Positions 58,501 through 64,000 are shown, counted from the stretch's first letter. The stretch is 64,000 nt of DNA from Struthidea cinerea (GCA_013397865.1 VZTI01000620.1:345776-409775), one strand, 5' to 3'. Made by a program: numbers and translations. Notes: generated from the sequence alone by a model not told the origin.

Positions 58501-59487
58501 GAAACTGTTCATGAGTTCTTGGATCAGTATACATCTTTATGAAGTGAGTGGGAATCTAGACAAGACAGAGAAATCAAACTCAACCTTCCACTAGGCAAAA
58601 TTACTGATTTTGTATTTTTGCTCATTCAGCAATCAATAAGATCTAAATTTTGAACTGAAATTCCCTGTTAAGAAAAAACCCAGTGAAAAGAAACATTAAT
58701 ACTGAAATAATCCCCCATGACTTGCTAAATGTTGAGGTGGGTTTTTTTCTTTTTAAAAATCACATAGGCCAAGAGCTGCTGTTAAGGCAACTTCCCTGTG
58801 CAACCACCCAGGAGCCACGGACAGCCACCTGAGCTGGGACTGAAGGCCCCTTGCAGTGGGAGGATGCAGTGAGTGATGGATGCCCTGCATGACTCCCTAC
58901 ACACCCCACTCTCACACTCTCAGACAAGGTTTCCTTACTGGTTCGACCCCAGGTTTCCCACAGCAGAGTCTCAGTGTCTGGACCCTTAAAATAATTTAAT
59001 CTTGGTGCAATAGTAGAAGAACACCTGGAGCTGGTACTTCTGAAGAGGGACCCTGTGCAAAGGAAACCCTGGGCTTTTACACATACTCAGCCTAAGTGTG
59101 TGAAAGTCTGGGGTCGTCCTGCTGGATCCTCGGCTCCTGCTGCGTCTCTCTGGTCACCTGGCTGTGCCACAGGTCCCCAGAACCTTTGCTATGTAAAGAG
59201 TCAGTGCCAGGTCTCTCTGCTCGGGCTCCCACCACCCAGAGCTCCACCTGCAGCTCACACCACAGCTGCAACCCAAGCTCCCTGCACTCAGTGCACTCCT
59301 CAACACTGCAAAGAAAAATAAGGCCTGAACAAACCCACTGAAATTAATAAATTGTATAAAACTTGCCCAATAATAAAAAAACTTCTTACCAAATATGGAC
59401 AATAAGCTGCTATCTGTGCTGCCAATACCAGACCATCTAGAAGATCTTGGTCAAAATTCACTATCCATCTCATGGGTGGTATTCCAC
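3221..59487 (-). CDS. CFAP47: CFAP47, internal part of the gene (15 exons, both ends outside the window)
   Basis: Spliced coding region on the minus strand, joining the 15 exons listed separately. Seen: every exon has AG/GT borders, the phases chain as 2-0, 0-0, 0-0, 0-2, 2-0, 0-2, 2-1, 1-0, 0-1, 1-0, 0-1, 1-0, 0-0, 0-0, 0-1, and the 2061-nt product is open for 686 codons. Window residues 1-116 form a calponin-homology domain; residues 117-686 form successive ASH/MSP-like beta domains with short recurring motifs such as FPIKFTPKYAG and YPLTFKP. Known of the family: CFAP47 is a very large (about 3,000 residues in mammals) axonemal protein needed for sperm flagellum structure, linked to the central apparatus and reported to associate with CFAP65. 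It is X-linked in humans; the matching avian segment is autosomal. HYDIN and CFAP65 share ASH domains, but the CH domain inside an ASH array points to CFAP47. The identification rests on remembered family sequence, not a search. Confidence 0.9.
3931..4125 (+). other. GC-rich open stretch after a strong acceptor (unproven)
   Basis: A GC-richer patch begins directly after 'tttctttttctcttgtacag'. It is open to TGA in the frame starting VATEGFSEQLLIEEVFGSEA and includes four CAG codons in a row. The opposite strand is open too, which is expected of GC-rich sequence. It does not share a phase with the 4591 stretch's partner, and nothing is recognised in it. Confidence 0.15.
4591..4884 (+). other. 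Exon-like open stretch antisense to CFAP47 (unproven)
   Basis: Follows a good acceptor (gtaatccctttttcag) and is open for 97 codons to TAA, with AATAAA 33 nt later (4917-4922). The product is very basic in its middle (RKNRKRLLVKRKKKERLKKR), as A-rich DNA often gives by chance. No upstream partner exon is supported, since the open frame at 3271-3534 is the shadow of CFAP47 exon 15. It may be the end of an antisense transcript, but no family is recognised. Confidence 0.2.
7489..7514. repeat. 26-base A run
   Basis: Uninterrupted A26 in the large intron before exon 15. No retroposed gene was recognised upstream of it on the plus strand, so its origin is unclear. Confidence 0.95.
10380..10528 (-). 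other. Possible terminal exon (unproven)
   Basis: A 149-nt stretch starts after a fair acceptor (ttaggttcttacccag) and is open for 48 codons to TAG when read in phase 2: EAVAEQLLEQGGPELLEKAW, then LQRLLESGNCPLNK. The composition looks coding-like. An AATAAA lies about 185 nt downstream (complement of 10190-10195). Against it: exon 14 ends in phase 0, in which this stretch reads differently and also stays open for about 30 codons, and nothing resembles CFAP47. It could be an alternative end, part of an unlinked gene, or chance. Confidence 0.25.
11507..11540. repeat. AT-rich microsatellite
   Basis: Imperfect (AT/AATAT)n stretch in the same intron as the 26-A run. Confidence 0.8.
12346..12468 (-). 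other. Possible alternative terminal exon of CFAP47 (unproven)
   Basis: Begins right after an acceptor (ctttgtgttttag) 235 nt downstream of exon 14, in the phase exon 14 supplies (0). It reads 40 codons, SGFQGDNTSAIVLCSSADLS and so on, to TGA. Spliced to exon 14 it would cut the protein short inside a beta domain. It has no family resemblance, and no close AATAAA was seen on this strand. Chance is quite possible. Confidence 0.2.
12704..12877 (-). CDS. CFAP47: CFAP47 exon 14 of window: beta domain end and start of next
   Basis: 174-nt exon of 58 codons, phase 0 at both ends, acceptor tttctttgtcacag, donor GTAATT. It encodes GRLVLRNLTSGTQNIFSLKG, then IGKKPLPQDCIVIECQVGKV and SHKILWVHNYTKKMLKYK. 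It closes one ASH domain (the F-S-L-K-G-I-G-x-x-P-L-P end) and opens another (I-L-W-V-H-N-Y-T). Because it ends in phase 0, any alternative 3' exon spliced to it must begin in phase 0 to keep this frame. Confidence 0.92.
12878..14449. other. CFAP47 intron, 1.6 kb
   Basis: Intron between window exons 13 and 14; it contains a plus-oriented CR1 3' end at 13276-13626. The remainder is unremarkable. Confidence 0.8.
13276..13626 (+). mobile_element. CR1 LINE, 3' end
   Basis: Matches the well-known 3' end of avian CR1 retrotransposons: 'gccagaggaggttcagattag' style text (13411 on), 'gactagataacctt' and 'cttccaacctggatgatttt', ending in the CR1-type short terminal repeat 'gatgattttgtgattc'. Sense orientation on plus, opposite to CFAP47. 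Diverged; no intact reading frame. Confidence 0.9.
14450..14593 (-). CDS. CFAP47: CFAP47 exon 13 of window: beta domain
   Basis: 144-nt exon of 48 codons, phase 0 at both ends, acceptor gattttctttcag, donor GTAAGA. It encodes NMSSQDWRFEAVLEGQCFYG, then PPVINVRVGETAQYPLTFKP and VAECVIM. 'D-W-x-F-x-A-x-L-E-G' followed by 'V-x-x-G-E-T-A-x-Y-P-L-T-F-K-P' is a near-complete ASH core. The ATG codons inside are not starts; the exon is internal. Confidence 0.93.
14594..18525. other. CFAP47 intron, 3.9 kb
   Basis: AT-rich intron between window exons 12 and 13, with an A-rich run at 15368-15390. Nothing else recognised. Confidence 0.75.
15368..15390. repeat. A-rich run
   Basis: A17, a G, then A5, intronic; low-complexity sequence. 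Confidence 0.9.
18526..18722 (-). CDS. CFAP47: CFAP47 exon 12 of window: beta domain with clear ASH motif
   Basis: 197-nt exon: two bases then 65 codons ending in phase 0. Acceptor is ggctttttttag; donor is GTAAGT. It encodes GSDTVEFPIKFTPKYAGCYH, then CQILLKSSCDIRVYEIECVV and a linker with LEFLTPAYQTVTQEIPI. 'V-E-F-P-I-K-F-T-P-x-x-x-G-x-Y-x-C-x-I-x-L' is the textbook ASH/MSP strand pattern, followed by the start of the next repeat. Confidence 0.93.
26981..27056. repeat. 31-bp tandem duplication with hairpin
   Basis: Two near-identical 31-bp units (26981-27011 and 27012-27042) of the form 'tccttactgtaatgtagttt...'. The second leads into a perfect 10-bp inverted repeat, 'cattcactac' (27031-27040) and 'gtagtgaatg' (27047-27056), with a 6-base loop. 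Confidence 0.9.
27846..27895 (-). mobile_element. Possible CR1 scrap
   Basis: 'ccttttctccaggctaaaca' followed by 'cttcagctctctcaacagc' resembles the reverse-oriented CR1 phrase 'cttctccaggctgaacaacc...agctctctcagcc'. Too short to be certain. Confidence 0.4.
28491..28671 (-). CDS. CFAP47: CFAP47 exon 11 of window: beta domain
   Basis: 181-nt exon (60 codons plus one base), acceptor gcttcacttgcag, donor GTAATA. It encodes KPRKHPPELKYVDYNVEVSM, then KKFFEVPKKFSIPV and ARVNLDASSDKYPSLQKT. 'Y-x-V-E-V-S-M-x-x-F-F-x-V-P' marks the opening strands of another ASH-like repeat. The single last base makes a Gly codon with exon 12. The intron that follows is the longest in the gene here, 9.8 kb. Confidence 0.9.
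28672..34800. other. CFAP47 intron, 6.1 kb
   Basis: AT-rich intron between window exons 10 and 11. A G/T-rich low-complexity stretch lies at 29753-29791 and a 13-A run near 34419-34431. No coding pattern was recognised. Confidence 0.7.
34801..35027 (-). CDS. CFAP47: CFAP47 exon 10 of window: helical stretch between beta domains
   Basis: 227-nt exon, the longest here: two bases then 75 codons, acceptor gtttcttaacag, donor GTGAGA. It starts a beta domain (VLYLKCGLGQTLEENLRIPL) and then carries a charged, probably helical insert, SRERALALAAQQQMSAIEYE, followed by RRLMTGTLQSSSVRVATALL. The insert breaks the otherwise beta-rich pattern and may form a short coiled coil. Confidence 0.9.
35028..35942. 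other. CFAP47 intron, 0.9 kb
   Basis: AT-rich intron between window exons 9 and 10; nothing else recognised. Confidence 0.8.
35943..36051 (-). CDS. CFAP47: CFAP47 exon 9 of window: ASH-like domain, last strand and linker
   Basis: 109-nt exon (36 codons plus one base), acceptor ccttgtgttgcag, donor GTACAG. It encodes IGDFVYLIEGIGDLPLPSEL and then PALDSPNVLCATDTPE. It completes the preceding beta domain: the G-D-F-x-Y-x-I-E-G-x-G sequence is the last strand of an ASH fold, followed by the usual proline-rich linker. The frame is fixed by phase 0 from exon 8 and phase 1 into exon 10. Confidence 0.92.
36052..41808. other. CFAP47 intron, 5.8 kb
   Basis: Intron between window exons 8 and 9. A minus-oriented CR1 copy occupies 41045-41725, close to the exon 8 donor. 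The rest is AT-rich with no recognised gene or repeat. Confidence 0.7.
41045..41725 (-). mobile_element. CR1 LINE, 3' part
   Basis: Begins on plus with 'catagaatcatagaat' and 'gttggaagggaccc', the reverse complement of the CR1 tail. It continues through recognisable CR1 3' sequence such as 'ctcttctccaggctgaacag'. Its orientation is the same as CFAP47. One end lies only about 85 bp from the exon 8 donor at 41808. The open frames on both strands here are CR1 remnants. Confidence 0.9.
41809..41954 (-). CDS. CFAP47: CFAP47 exon 8 of window: ASH-like beta domain
   Basis: 146-nt exon: two bases, then 48 codons ending in phase 0. Acceptor is tttattttcacag; donor is GTAAGA. It encodes DQAGLLHEFFSPTEKLFLKG, then SAALDIHFLPFHQEKRYCTV and ILVNEK. 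The 'L-D-I-x-F-L-P-F' then 'Y-x-x-x-I' run is a clear ASH/MSP signature, and the A-G-L-L-H-E-F-F-S-P stretch is one I associate with CFAP47. A second GTAAGAAT stands 38 nt downstream at 41770. The end of a CR1 element (41045-41725) lies under 100 bp beyond the donor. Confidence 0.92.
41955..43061. other. CFAP47 intron, 1.1 kb
   Basis: Intron between window exons 7 and 8, containing a minus-oriented CR1 piece at 42642-42888. The remainder is AT-rich and unremarkable. Confidence 0.8.
42642..42888 (-). mobile_element. CR1 LINE fragment
   Basis: Reverse-oriented CR1 text is visible, including 'cctgttccagtgcctcacca', 'taagaatttcttcctcatat', and 'ctctccagctctcttgtag'. The piece lacks the terminal short repeat, so its 3' tail is missing. 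It lies in the 1.1-kb intron between window exons 7 and 8. Confidence 0.88.
43062..43129 (-). CDS. CFAP47: CFAP47 exon 7 of window: short polar linker
   Basis: 68-nt exon, the smallest here, beginning in phase 2 and ending in phase 1, with acceptor tttttttccttttag and donor GTAAGT. It encodes a polar, low-complexity linker, ENNILNSKSGALPQGSNKDT, with no hydrophobic strand. Support comes from the two good splice sites and because it is the only piece that carries the phase from exon 6 (ends 2) to exon 8 (starts 1). The sequence alone would not identify the family. It stands 7.1 kb from the preceding exon. Confidence 0.8.
44704..45195 (+). mobile_element. CR1 LINE, end of ORF2 (decayed)
   Basis: Sense-strand CR1 covering the last part of the reverse-transcriptase ORF and what follows. 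The phrases 'cagcccagagagccaaacgt', 'tcctgggctgcatccaaag', 'gtgctgcatccagctctggg' and 'ctctcctatgaagacatcct' are standard CR1. The frame is open for about 200 codons but is not intact CR1 protein: a CTCTG array interrupts it and the wording is shifted around it. It is a dead copy within a CFAP47 intron, in the opposite orientation to the gene. Confidence 0.88.
44912..44956 (+). repeat. (CTCTG)9 pentanucleotide repeat inside CR1
   Basis: Nine perfect copies of CTCTG, 45 bp. CR1 sequences carry about two to three such units at this point ('ctctgctctgctctgg'), so this array appears to have expanded from them. It is flanked on both sides by normal CR1 text. Confidence 0.95.
45424..45545 (-). mobile_element. 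CR1 LINE 3' tail fragment
   Basis: 'ttggattggaagggacctta' followed by 'aagatcatctaattccaatc' is the reverse complement of the CR1 3' end. It stands 230 bp from the plus-oriented CR1 piece and is a separate insertion. Confidence 0.75.
48362..48680 (+). mobile_element. Endogenous retrovirus LTR (ERVL-type), solo
   Basis: Starts 'tgtcctggtttcagctggat' and continues with 'gagaataatgttgataacaa', 'cagcttcccatgctgtgcca' and 'gagctggccaggagggccac'. I recognise this as an LTR family very common in songbirds and related birds. No retroviral genes flank it, so it is a solo LTR. Its 3' end is decayed and the border is approximate. Orientation is opposite to CFAP47. Confidence 0.75.
49521..49540. repeat. 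(TTG) microsatellite
   Basis: About 6.7 uninterrupted units of TTG. The runs of N residues predicted on the opposite strand are an artefact of it. Confidence 0.95.
50260..50348 (-). CDS. CFAP47: CFAP47 exon 6 of window: start of the next beta domain
   Basis: 89-nt exon (29 codons plus two bases). The acceptor is pyrimidine-rich (tgttctcttttag) and the donor is GTAGAC, a less common form. It encodes KCKSPCYELKKFNLNVTNPF ending in KTDGIF. The L-N-V-T-N-P-F phrase is the standard 'strand then N-P' start of an ASH domain, and I recall very similar wording in mammalian CFAP47. Confidence 0.9.
50349..51018. other. CFAP47 intron, 0.7 kb
   Basis: Intron between window exons 5 and 6, with a 17-T run at 50969-50985. 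Nothing else recognised. Confidence 0.8.
51019..51169 (-). CDS. CFAP47: CFAP47 exon 5 of window: ASH-like domain, second half
   Basis: 151-nt exon: one base completing a codon, then 50 codons, ending in phase 0. Acceptor is ttttttttcatag; donor is GTAAGT. It encodes GFINVEFTIRFLHPAEAVLI and then SNKVDGIDGATLTFSLKSEV. The V-E-F-x-I-R-F-L-H-P sequence matches the usual 'V-x-F-x-P-x-x-P' strand and turn of these beta domains. A run of 17 T lies just beyond the donor (50969-50985). Confidence 0.9.
51170..53972. other. CFAP47 intron, 2.8 kb
   Basis: Intron between window exons 4 and 5. The part at 51880-52300 is less AT-rich than its surroundings but shows no recognisable repeat or coding pattern. 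Confidence 0.7.
53973..54085 (-). CDS. CFAP47: CFAP47 exon 4 of window: first ASH-like domain after the CH domain
   Basis: 113-nt exon (37 codons plus two bases) with a strong GTAAGT donor and acceptor tgttgtgatag. It encodes VRLKNPSSNTLAYKAILVGR followed by DAGNFSLPKGSTVTIPP. The pattern of 'linkage to N-P-S, aromatic, hydrophobic strand, then a P-rich turn' is typical of ASH/MSP domains in ciliary proteins. The last two bases form a Thr codon with the first base of the next exon. Confidence 0.9.
54086..54601. other. CFAP47 intron, 0.5 kb
   Basis: Short AT-rich intron between window exons 3 and 4; nothing else recognised. Confidence 0.8.
54602..54736 (-). CDS. CFAP47: CFAP47 exon 3 of window: end of CH domain
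   Basis: 135-nt exon of 45 codons, phase 0 at both ends, acceptor ttcaatattag and donor GTATTG. It begins ATDICDPNPIMMLILCVHLY, the hydrophobic last helix of the CH domain. It then moves into the next beta domain with NLPHYLPRNTIEFTGTLHTT, where the early beta strands of an ASH-type repeat start. It is separated from the previous exon by 3.7 kb. Confidence 0.92.
54737..58438. other. CFAP47 intron, 3.7 kb
   Basis: AT-rich intron between window exons 2 and 3. Open stretches at 57144-57566 (minus) and 57478-57762 (plus) show no family motif and no paired splice sites. No repeat was recognised. Confidence 0.7.
58439..58555 (-). CDS. CFAP47: CFAP47 exon 2 of window: CH domain, middle
   Basis: 117-nt exon of exactly 39 codons, phase 0 at both ends, after acceptor tgtcttgtctag. 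It encodes IPTHFIKMYTDPRTHEQFLH and then a helix with NSLILVKALHAVSLDMDIK, which continues the CH domain. The donor is GTAGAT, weaker than its neighbours' GTAAG. The frame stays open past it for 13 codons before a stop, so the border is set by the GT and by fit to the next exon, not by a stop. Confidence 0.9.
58556..59389. other. CFAP47 intron splitting the CH domain
   Basis: 834-nt intron between window exons 1 and 2. About two thirds of it is the GC-rich insert described separately (58780-59330). Confidence 0.8.
58780..59330. other. GC-rich insert, probably a retroelement remnant
   Basis: A sharply bounded GC-richer block in an AT-rich intron, rich in 'ccacccaggagccacgg' and 'ccaccacccagagctccacc' style text. 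Its minus-strand reading includes 'aaacctggggtcgaaccag', which resembles the sequence near retroviral LTR ends. No protein or family is recognised. Overlapping open frames of 80-90 codons on both strands follow from the base composition. Confidence 0.4.
59390..59487 (-). CDS. CFAP47: CFAP47 exon 1 of window: start of the CH domain part
   Basis: 98-nt exon giving 32 codons after two bases that finish a codon from an exon outside the window. The acceptor is tttaatcag and the donor is GTAAGA. It carries RWIVNFDQDLLDGLVLAAQI, the core helix region of a calponin-homology domain (the DLLDGLVLAA pattern), followed by AAYCPYL. CH domains bind actin or microtubules; in CFAP47 the domain sits in the middle of the protein. 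This is the most diagnostic exon in the window. The upstream exon that should supply the domain's first helix was not found before 64000. Confidence 0.92.
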
Positions 59488-61554
59488 CTGATTAAAACAC
59501 AAAGGAAGATTCATGAGACTCTCTTCTCCCCAAGACGCCTATTTTGTTCTAGATAGATATGACAACTATTTGAAATCACTGAGTAGAGGAAAACAGAGAA
59601 AGGAAACATCCAGAATTTCACGAGCATATTTCTGTTTCAGAGCTGTTGCTGAAAACATGAAAAATCTCACCTAGGTTACTGTAACTATTATTTACTCTGC
59701 TGCAGCATGTAAGGCTATTCATCACAGAAGAATGGAAAGCACATAATCTAAACTTCACCTCATAGATTTGGAGCTTAAAAATGTAAAATTTTTATTTATA
59801 TAGGCCTAACATTAATAGAGCTATTGAAACTCATGAAAATATGCAGAAATCCTTTGAAGTTGAAATGCTTAAGACAGAAAAAGGAAATGTTATTGATTTT
59901 CTTTAAGGTCATACTAAATTATTTGGCATAAATGCAATATAAATGAGAGCTAACAGCTTACTTGTTGCAGCACAGTCATCACTTCTACAACTGTTGTAAA
60001 CCCCAATGCCTCAGAAGGTTAGATAATTTATTATATTTCTAATGTTTTTATTAAAATAAAACTGATTATTAAGCAATTGAATGTATTTTATTCATAATTT
60101 ATTATTTGAAGCACCCATATCTTAAATATATAACACAGCATTTACACAACTTTACTGTCTCAGGCCCAAGCTCCCAAGTTTAGGAAACACTTTGGGTTTC
60201 AGCCACTGGTAAGGTTTTCAGATAGACTGGGATCAAGCTTTCTGACGTGGAACAAATTATATAGGTATCATTTCACTATTACACTCAAAAAATTAGTTCA
60301 ACCTACAACAAACCCCTGTACCAGATCCTAAGAAAAATCTAACATTATTCAGAAAAAGAACAGACATTTATAGACTACAGTTGACTCATCATCAGAAAAA
60401 CTTAAATGTCCATCACGTCACATCAACTTGCAGATACTTCAGCATATTCATACTGCTTTAGTAAGGAACAACAGGAGCAGATGCTGCACAAGCTCAGAAA
60501 CAAAAGTCTGTAGATCCATCTGAGCTTAACTCTTTGACATTGGTAATGATGTCAGTTTGCCATTGCTTCAGTGTGGTGATGTTTAGGCTTGGCCCAAAAT
60601 CCCTTCTTTTTTCCTATTCATGATGTGAATCAATTTATGCAATATTATTCTAAAGATTCATTAAATATATTTTCTGTAAAGAACAACCAACAGTATTTAA
60701 AAGAGTATGTGCATGACTCTTTCATTTTCTTTAAGTTTTCAAATCAAAATTAAAACATGCATTAATCTCACTGTGTCCAAGTTATTTTTTCCTTACTGTT
60801 TAACTGAAAGAACTTTTTCAAGCAGAAAACTCAACTTTCAACTCTTGAAAACTCCATATTGGAAGGTACCAAAGATGAAGTCTGACTGGATATATAACAT
60901 CTTCCTGTTACCTATGATAGGAAGACATTACACTAAATACGGACCTCAACATCTAAATTGTAACAGTATTAATTTTAACTAAATTCAGACATCCATTTTA
61001 CAAACATCTACAGGAGGAAATATTAATTTCATCCCATCTTATTGGTAATCTGCTTGCGGTTATTTAAAAATATTTAATGTAGTCACTGCAAAAACAAATA
61101 TTTTAAAAATAGCAAAACATATTTTTGAAAGCTTACTTTCTTCCTAAAAAGTCAGTCCATCTAACATAAATTCATCATTTTACTGATCACATTTGGGACC
61201 TATAAAAATCAATAAACTGTCTTCTTTTTTTATTAATAGAGTTCAGACTCACTCTCAGCACACAATATTGGTATTTTTAATAAATCACCATTTTCAAATT
61301 TTTATTTTTAACTTTTAAAGATTAACTATTTCTGCTTTCTTAGGTCTGATATTGAATTATTCTTCTAGTTAGTAATCTAGATTGATTTGCTGAGCCTGGT
61401 TATGGAAACTCATTAAACCATAGGCTTTCATCAAAAAAAGTAACTTAATTTTTTATCCTACTTTATATTTTACTTTAAAAATACTATTTGCTCCTTCTAG
61501 TCTTCTGGTGGGAATATTACTTGAGCATGCTTAAGCGGCAGCAGTTGTGCCTGT

Positions 61555-61632
61555 ATCACAGAATCACAGAATGGTTTGGGTTGGAAGGGACATTAAAGAT
61601 CATCAAGCTCCAAACCCCTGCCATGGCCAGGG
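61555..61632 (-). mobile_element. CR1 LINE 3' tail fragment
   Basis: 'cacagaatcacagaatggtt' and 'tgggttggaagggacattaa' are the reverse complement of a CR1 tail with its short terminal repeats. Only about 80 bp are recognisable. Confidence 0.85.
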
Positions 61633-62287
61633 GAACCATACACAGCACTTTTGTACTTTGTAGTGTTCTCACTAATCCTTGCTTTCATGCTGGTAGAAAT
61701 TGTCTGTGTGCCAACAAAGTAGCTGGGGAACAAAGCTGGCTTAAAAAGAAAGAGTAAAAAAATAATTTACTGTTTAATCTGGATCACCCAATCCAGTTTT
61801 GCCATGCAGCCACATAAATGTGCCAGTGGGACTGAAACACCATAGGACTATTTTTTAAAAACCATTCATTGAACTATAGCCTTATAGTTGTGTAAATGGG
61901 AGCACAAAGAAAAAAACCCATTAAGTGGAATATTTTTGCATCTTGACTAATTAAATACTTCTATAAGCATTTTTGTTGTTTTTCAGTTAATCCTTCTACT
62001 ATCAATCAACCTACTTAACTGAAAGGCTTGTGAATAAATTAGTCAGAAAACACAATGTATTTTTCCTAATTACATAAAATCTAGCAGAACATCTGCCAGC
62101 TAACCACTTTACAGTAATTAAGTTTTTAAATAGAATTAGTCAGTTTTAGTAGAAATAAACAATGGAAATCAGAATTATTACTCAGGATACCTCTAAGCAT
62201 GTAAATATATTGAATTTCATTTGTACTGGCATTTCTTGCAACAAAAATAAAATTACTAGGGGAGCTTTAAGATAAAGATTTTATCTC

Positions 62288-62473
62288 TGATCAAAAATAG
62301 TTTGCAGTAACGACGCATGGGCAAGGACTTTGCTCATCAGATGGAAAATGCAAAGACGTTTATTGCNCAGCCAATGTCATGACAAAAACCTGATCAAAAA
62401 TAGTTTGCAGTAACGACGCATGGGCAAGGACTTTGCTCATCAGATGGAAAATGCAAAGCCGTTTATTGCGCAG
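62288..62473. repeat. 83-bp direct repeat with a 20-bp spacer
   Basis: 62288-62370 and 62391-62473 are copies starting 'tgatcaaaaatagtttgcag' and ending 'tattgcncag' or 'tattgcgcag'. They differ at one read base (gac versus gcc) plus the N at 62367. Spacing is 103 bp. The repeat covers the poly(A) signal and end of the LTR-like block, and it may be a true duplication or an assembly join. Confidence 0.9.
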
Positions 62474-62880
62474 TCAGAATTCCCTAAATCCCAGCACCCA
62501 ACAGGATATAACATCATAGAAACAGGAAAGATGTTCACCACAGTGTCCCCCAATCACCTGGGGTATTGCACAGATTTTACCTAGTATGGTAATAGGCAAA
62601 CAATGCCCTATAAGGCCACAAACTACAATTAACACTTCTCATAGGCCCAGTCTGTCCATAAACACACAATCCTCTCTCAGTCCATCCCCGGTGACCTGGA
62701 TGCACTCCCAGGGTCACCTCCAGGCCCAGGACAGAGGCCCTCTCTCTGATCCTCAGGGCCTCTCTCTCTACCACCACCCAGTGCACTCTAACTATAGTTT
62801 AAAACATGAATGCTAATAGGTAGCAAAGAAATCCATGTGACTGGGGGCAGAGGGAGAGAAAATTGTCCCAACTTTAACTT
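62288..62880 (-). mobile_element. LTR-like block with poly(A) signal
   Basis: On the minus strand the block has a long GC-richer part, then 'gcgcaataaacggctttgca' with an AATAAA poly(A) signal, then an abrupt end near 62288. This is the layout of an LTR (U3, R, U5). The last 83 bp are present twice (see the repeat entry). The family is not identified and the U3 edge is a guess. No retroviral protein is visible beside it. Confidence 0.5.
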
Positions 62881-64000
62881 CTGAATTTGGACACATTCCT
62901 GCTACCTGCTAGCTGCATCTCAAAAGGGCTGGCTGAAAATTTTGATAACACCAAGACTAAAATGGCACATTCTAAACTCCCCCATTAATGAAGAGGAGTG
63001 AGACACAAGCCCCAGTTAGGCTGATAATGAACGGTGCTCTGCATAGAGACTAATGAGATTGGGAAAACTGGGGACTTGGAGTTATGAAAAGAAGAAGAGG
63101 CAAAAAAGAAGCATTCCCAAAAAGAACCAGTGATCTTGAAGAGACAACAGGGGACTAGAAAGAAGGTGAAAAAATTCATAGCTGGAGGAAAGATTTTGGA
63201 AGTGGGAGTAGATTCTGAAGATCAGAGAGACGCATAGAGACAGGCCACAGATGTTCAGGGATTTTGGAGGGACATGAGACTGGTGTCTGAGCAGCAGCAT
63301 AGCAGGAATTGACACAACTTTTCCCTGATGTTCCAGTGGCCTCCCTGGCACACAGAGAATTTGAGACCTTGTGAACAAATTGTTGAGTGCTGTGGGAAGC
63401 AACTGGATGTGTGAAATTATCAAATAGGGCAAGAGCTGGTTCTGCAACAAACCCAGGATCCTGACCCCCACAGGGTGTTTTGTACTCTGTCTCACCCATG
63501 ACAAGAGGTGAAAATACTTCGTAAAAGAAAATAACTAAGCAGGGTTAGCTTGGAGTGGATGTATGGCCACTTATGAGTGCACTCAAACATTTCTTCTGGT
63601 TATGGAAACCTAAAAATATACTGCAAAAGGCCTCTGCAAGGGATCTAAAATGAGAGTAGTTCTGTTTCACTTGTTGATTCCATTCAGCACTAAAGGAAGT
63701 TACATGCATAGTCAATTCAGTGATTTGGGACCAGCTTATCTCCTGAATGCATTTACTTTTAATAGTCTGGGGTGTTTTTTTTAACTTGTAATGGTATCAT
63801 GTTGCATGCATGTTGTAACCAAGCATAACAGCATTGTCTCCATATTTCTTGTGACAGGTTAAGCCTACTCTTGAAGACACTGCTTGCTTCACTCATGAAG
63901 CATTTCTACACAGAAGCAGCAAAGTTTTGCCATGGCACTCTAATTTTTCACCACCTCTTTTAAAAACTTTGTTGTAAAATAAGTCAAGATCCCATTGAGT

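Larger units (their letters stand above)
59488..64000. other. Upstream intron of CFAP47 (partial)
   Basis: Intron sequence 5' of the CH-domain exon. It holds a CR1 fragment at 61555-61632 and the LTR-like block at 62288-62880. From 63000 to 63530 the minus strand is open in two frames for over 100 codons, but I recognise no protein in it. No exon encoding the first helix of the CH domain was found. Confidence 0.6.

Noticed and set aside
58935..58965. 'ggttcgacccc' text resembling a tRNA T-loop
   Set aside because: No acceptor stem, anticodon arm or D arm could be placed around it.
63082..63504. Overlapping minus-strand frames of 107 and 140 codons
   Set aside because: No recognisable domain, no paired splice sites in phase with CFAP47, and not clearly retroviral. 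It lies beyond the LTR-like block and was left as unexplained intron.
1..64000. CRISPR arrays, operons, phage or other prokaryotic systems
   Set aside because: None is present; the sequence is intron-rich bird nuclear DNA with CR1 and LTR elements.

Overview
This is vertebrate nuclear DNA, almost certainly from a bird. It is AT-rich, it carries several CR1 LINE 3' ends in both orientations and endogenous-retrovirus LTR pieces of a type I associate with songbirds and other neoavian birds, and its gene is in short exons separated by kilobase introns. No CpG island, gene start, tRNA, rRNA, CRISPR or bacterial-type operon was seen. Single N bases lie at 1090 and 62367.

One protein-coding gene runs through almost the whole window on the minus strand: an internal part of CFAP47 (cilia and flagella associated protein 47, formerly CHDC2/CXorf22), read from high to low coordinates. 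I find 15 exons: 59390-59487, 58439-58555, 54602-54736, 53973-54085, 51019-51169, 50260-50348, 43062-43129, 41809-41954, 35943-36051, 34801-35027, 28491-28671, 18526-18722, 14450-14593, 12704-12877 and 3221-3332. All have AG acceptors and GT donors, and the reading phase passes from each exon to the next without a break. They total 2061 nt, or 686 complete codons with no stop. The first three exons encode a calponin-homology (CH) domain. The rest encode repeated immunoglobulin-like ASH/MSP-type beta domains, as in HYDIN-family axonemal proteins. The gene's 5' part lies beyond 64000 and its 3' part below position 1.

The other ~97 % is intron. It holds CR1 copies (13276-13626, 41045-41725, 42642-42888, 44704-45195, 45424-45545, 61555-61632, perhaps 27846-27895), an ERVL-type solo LTR (48362-48680), a second LTR-like block with a doubled 83-bp segment (62288-62880), a GC-rich insert in the intron that splits the CH domain (58780-59330), simple repeats, and a hairpin-forming 31-bp duplication (26981-27056). 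A few intronic open stretches look exon-like (10380-10528 and 12346-12468 on minus; 3931-4125 and 4591-4884 on plus), but none is proven.

I found no convincing undescribed biological system. The most useful leads are possible alternative CFAP47 ends in the 9.4-kb intron before the last exon, an alternative frame-shifting donor at 41771, and the doubled LTR end next to an N.
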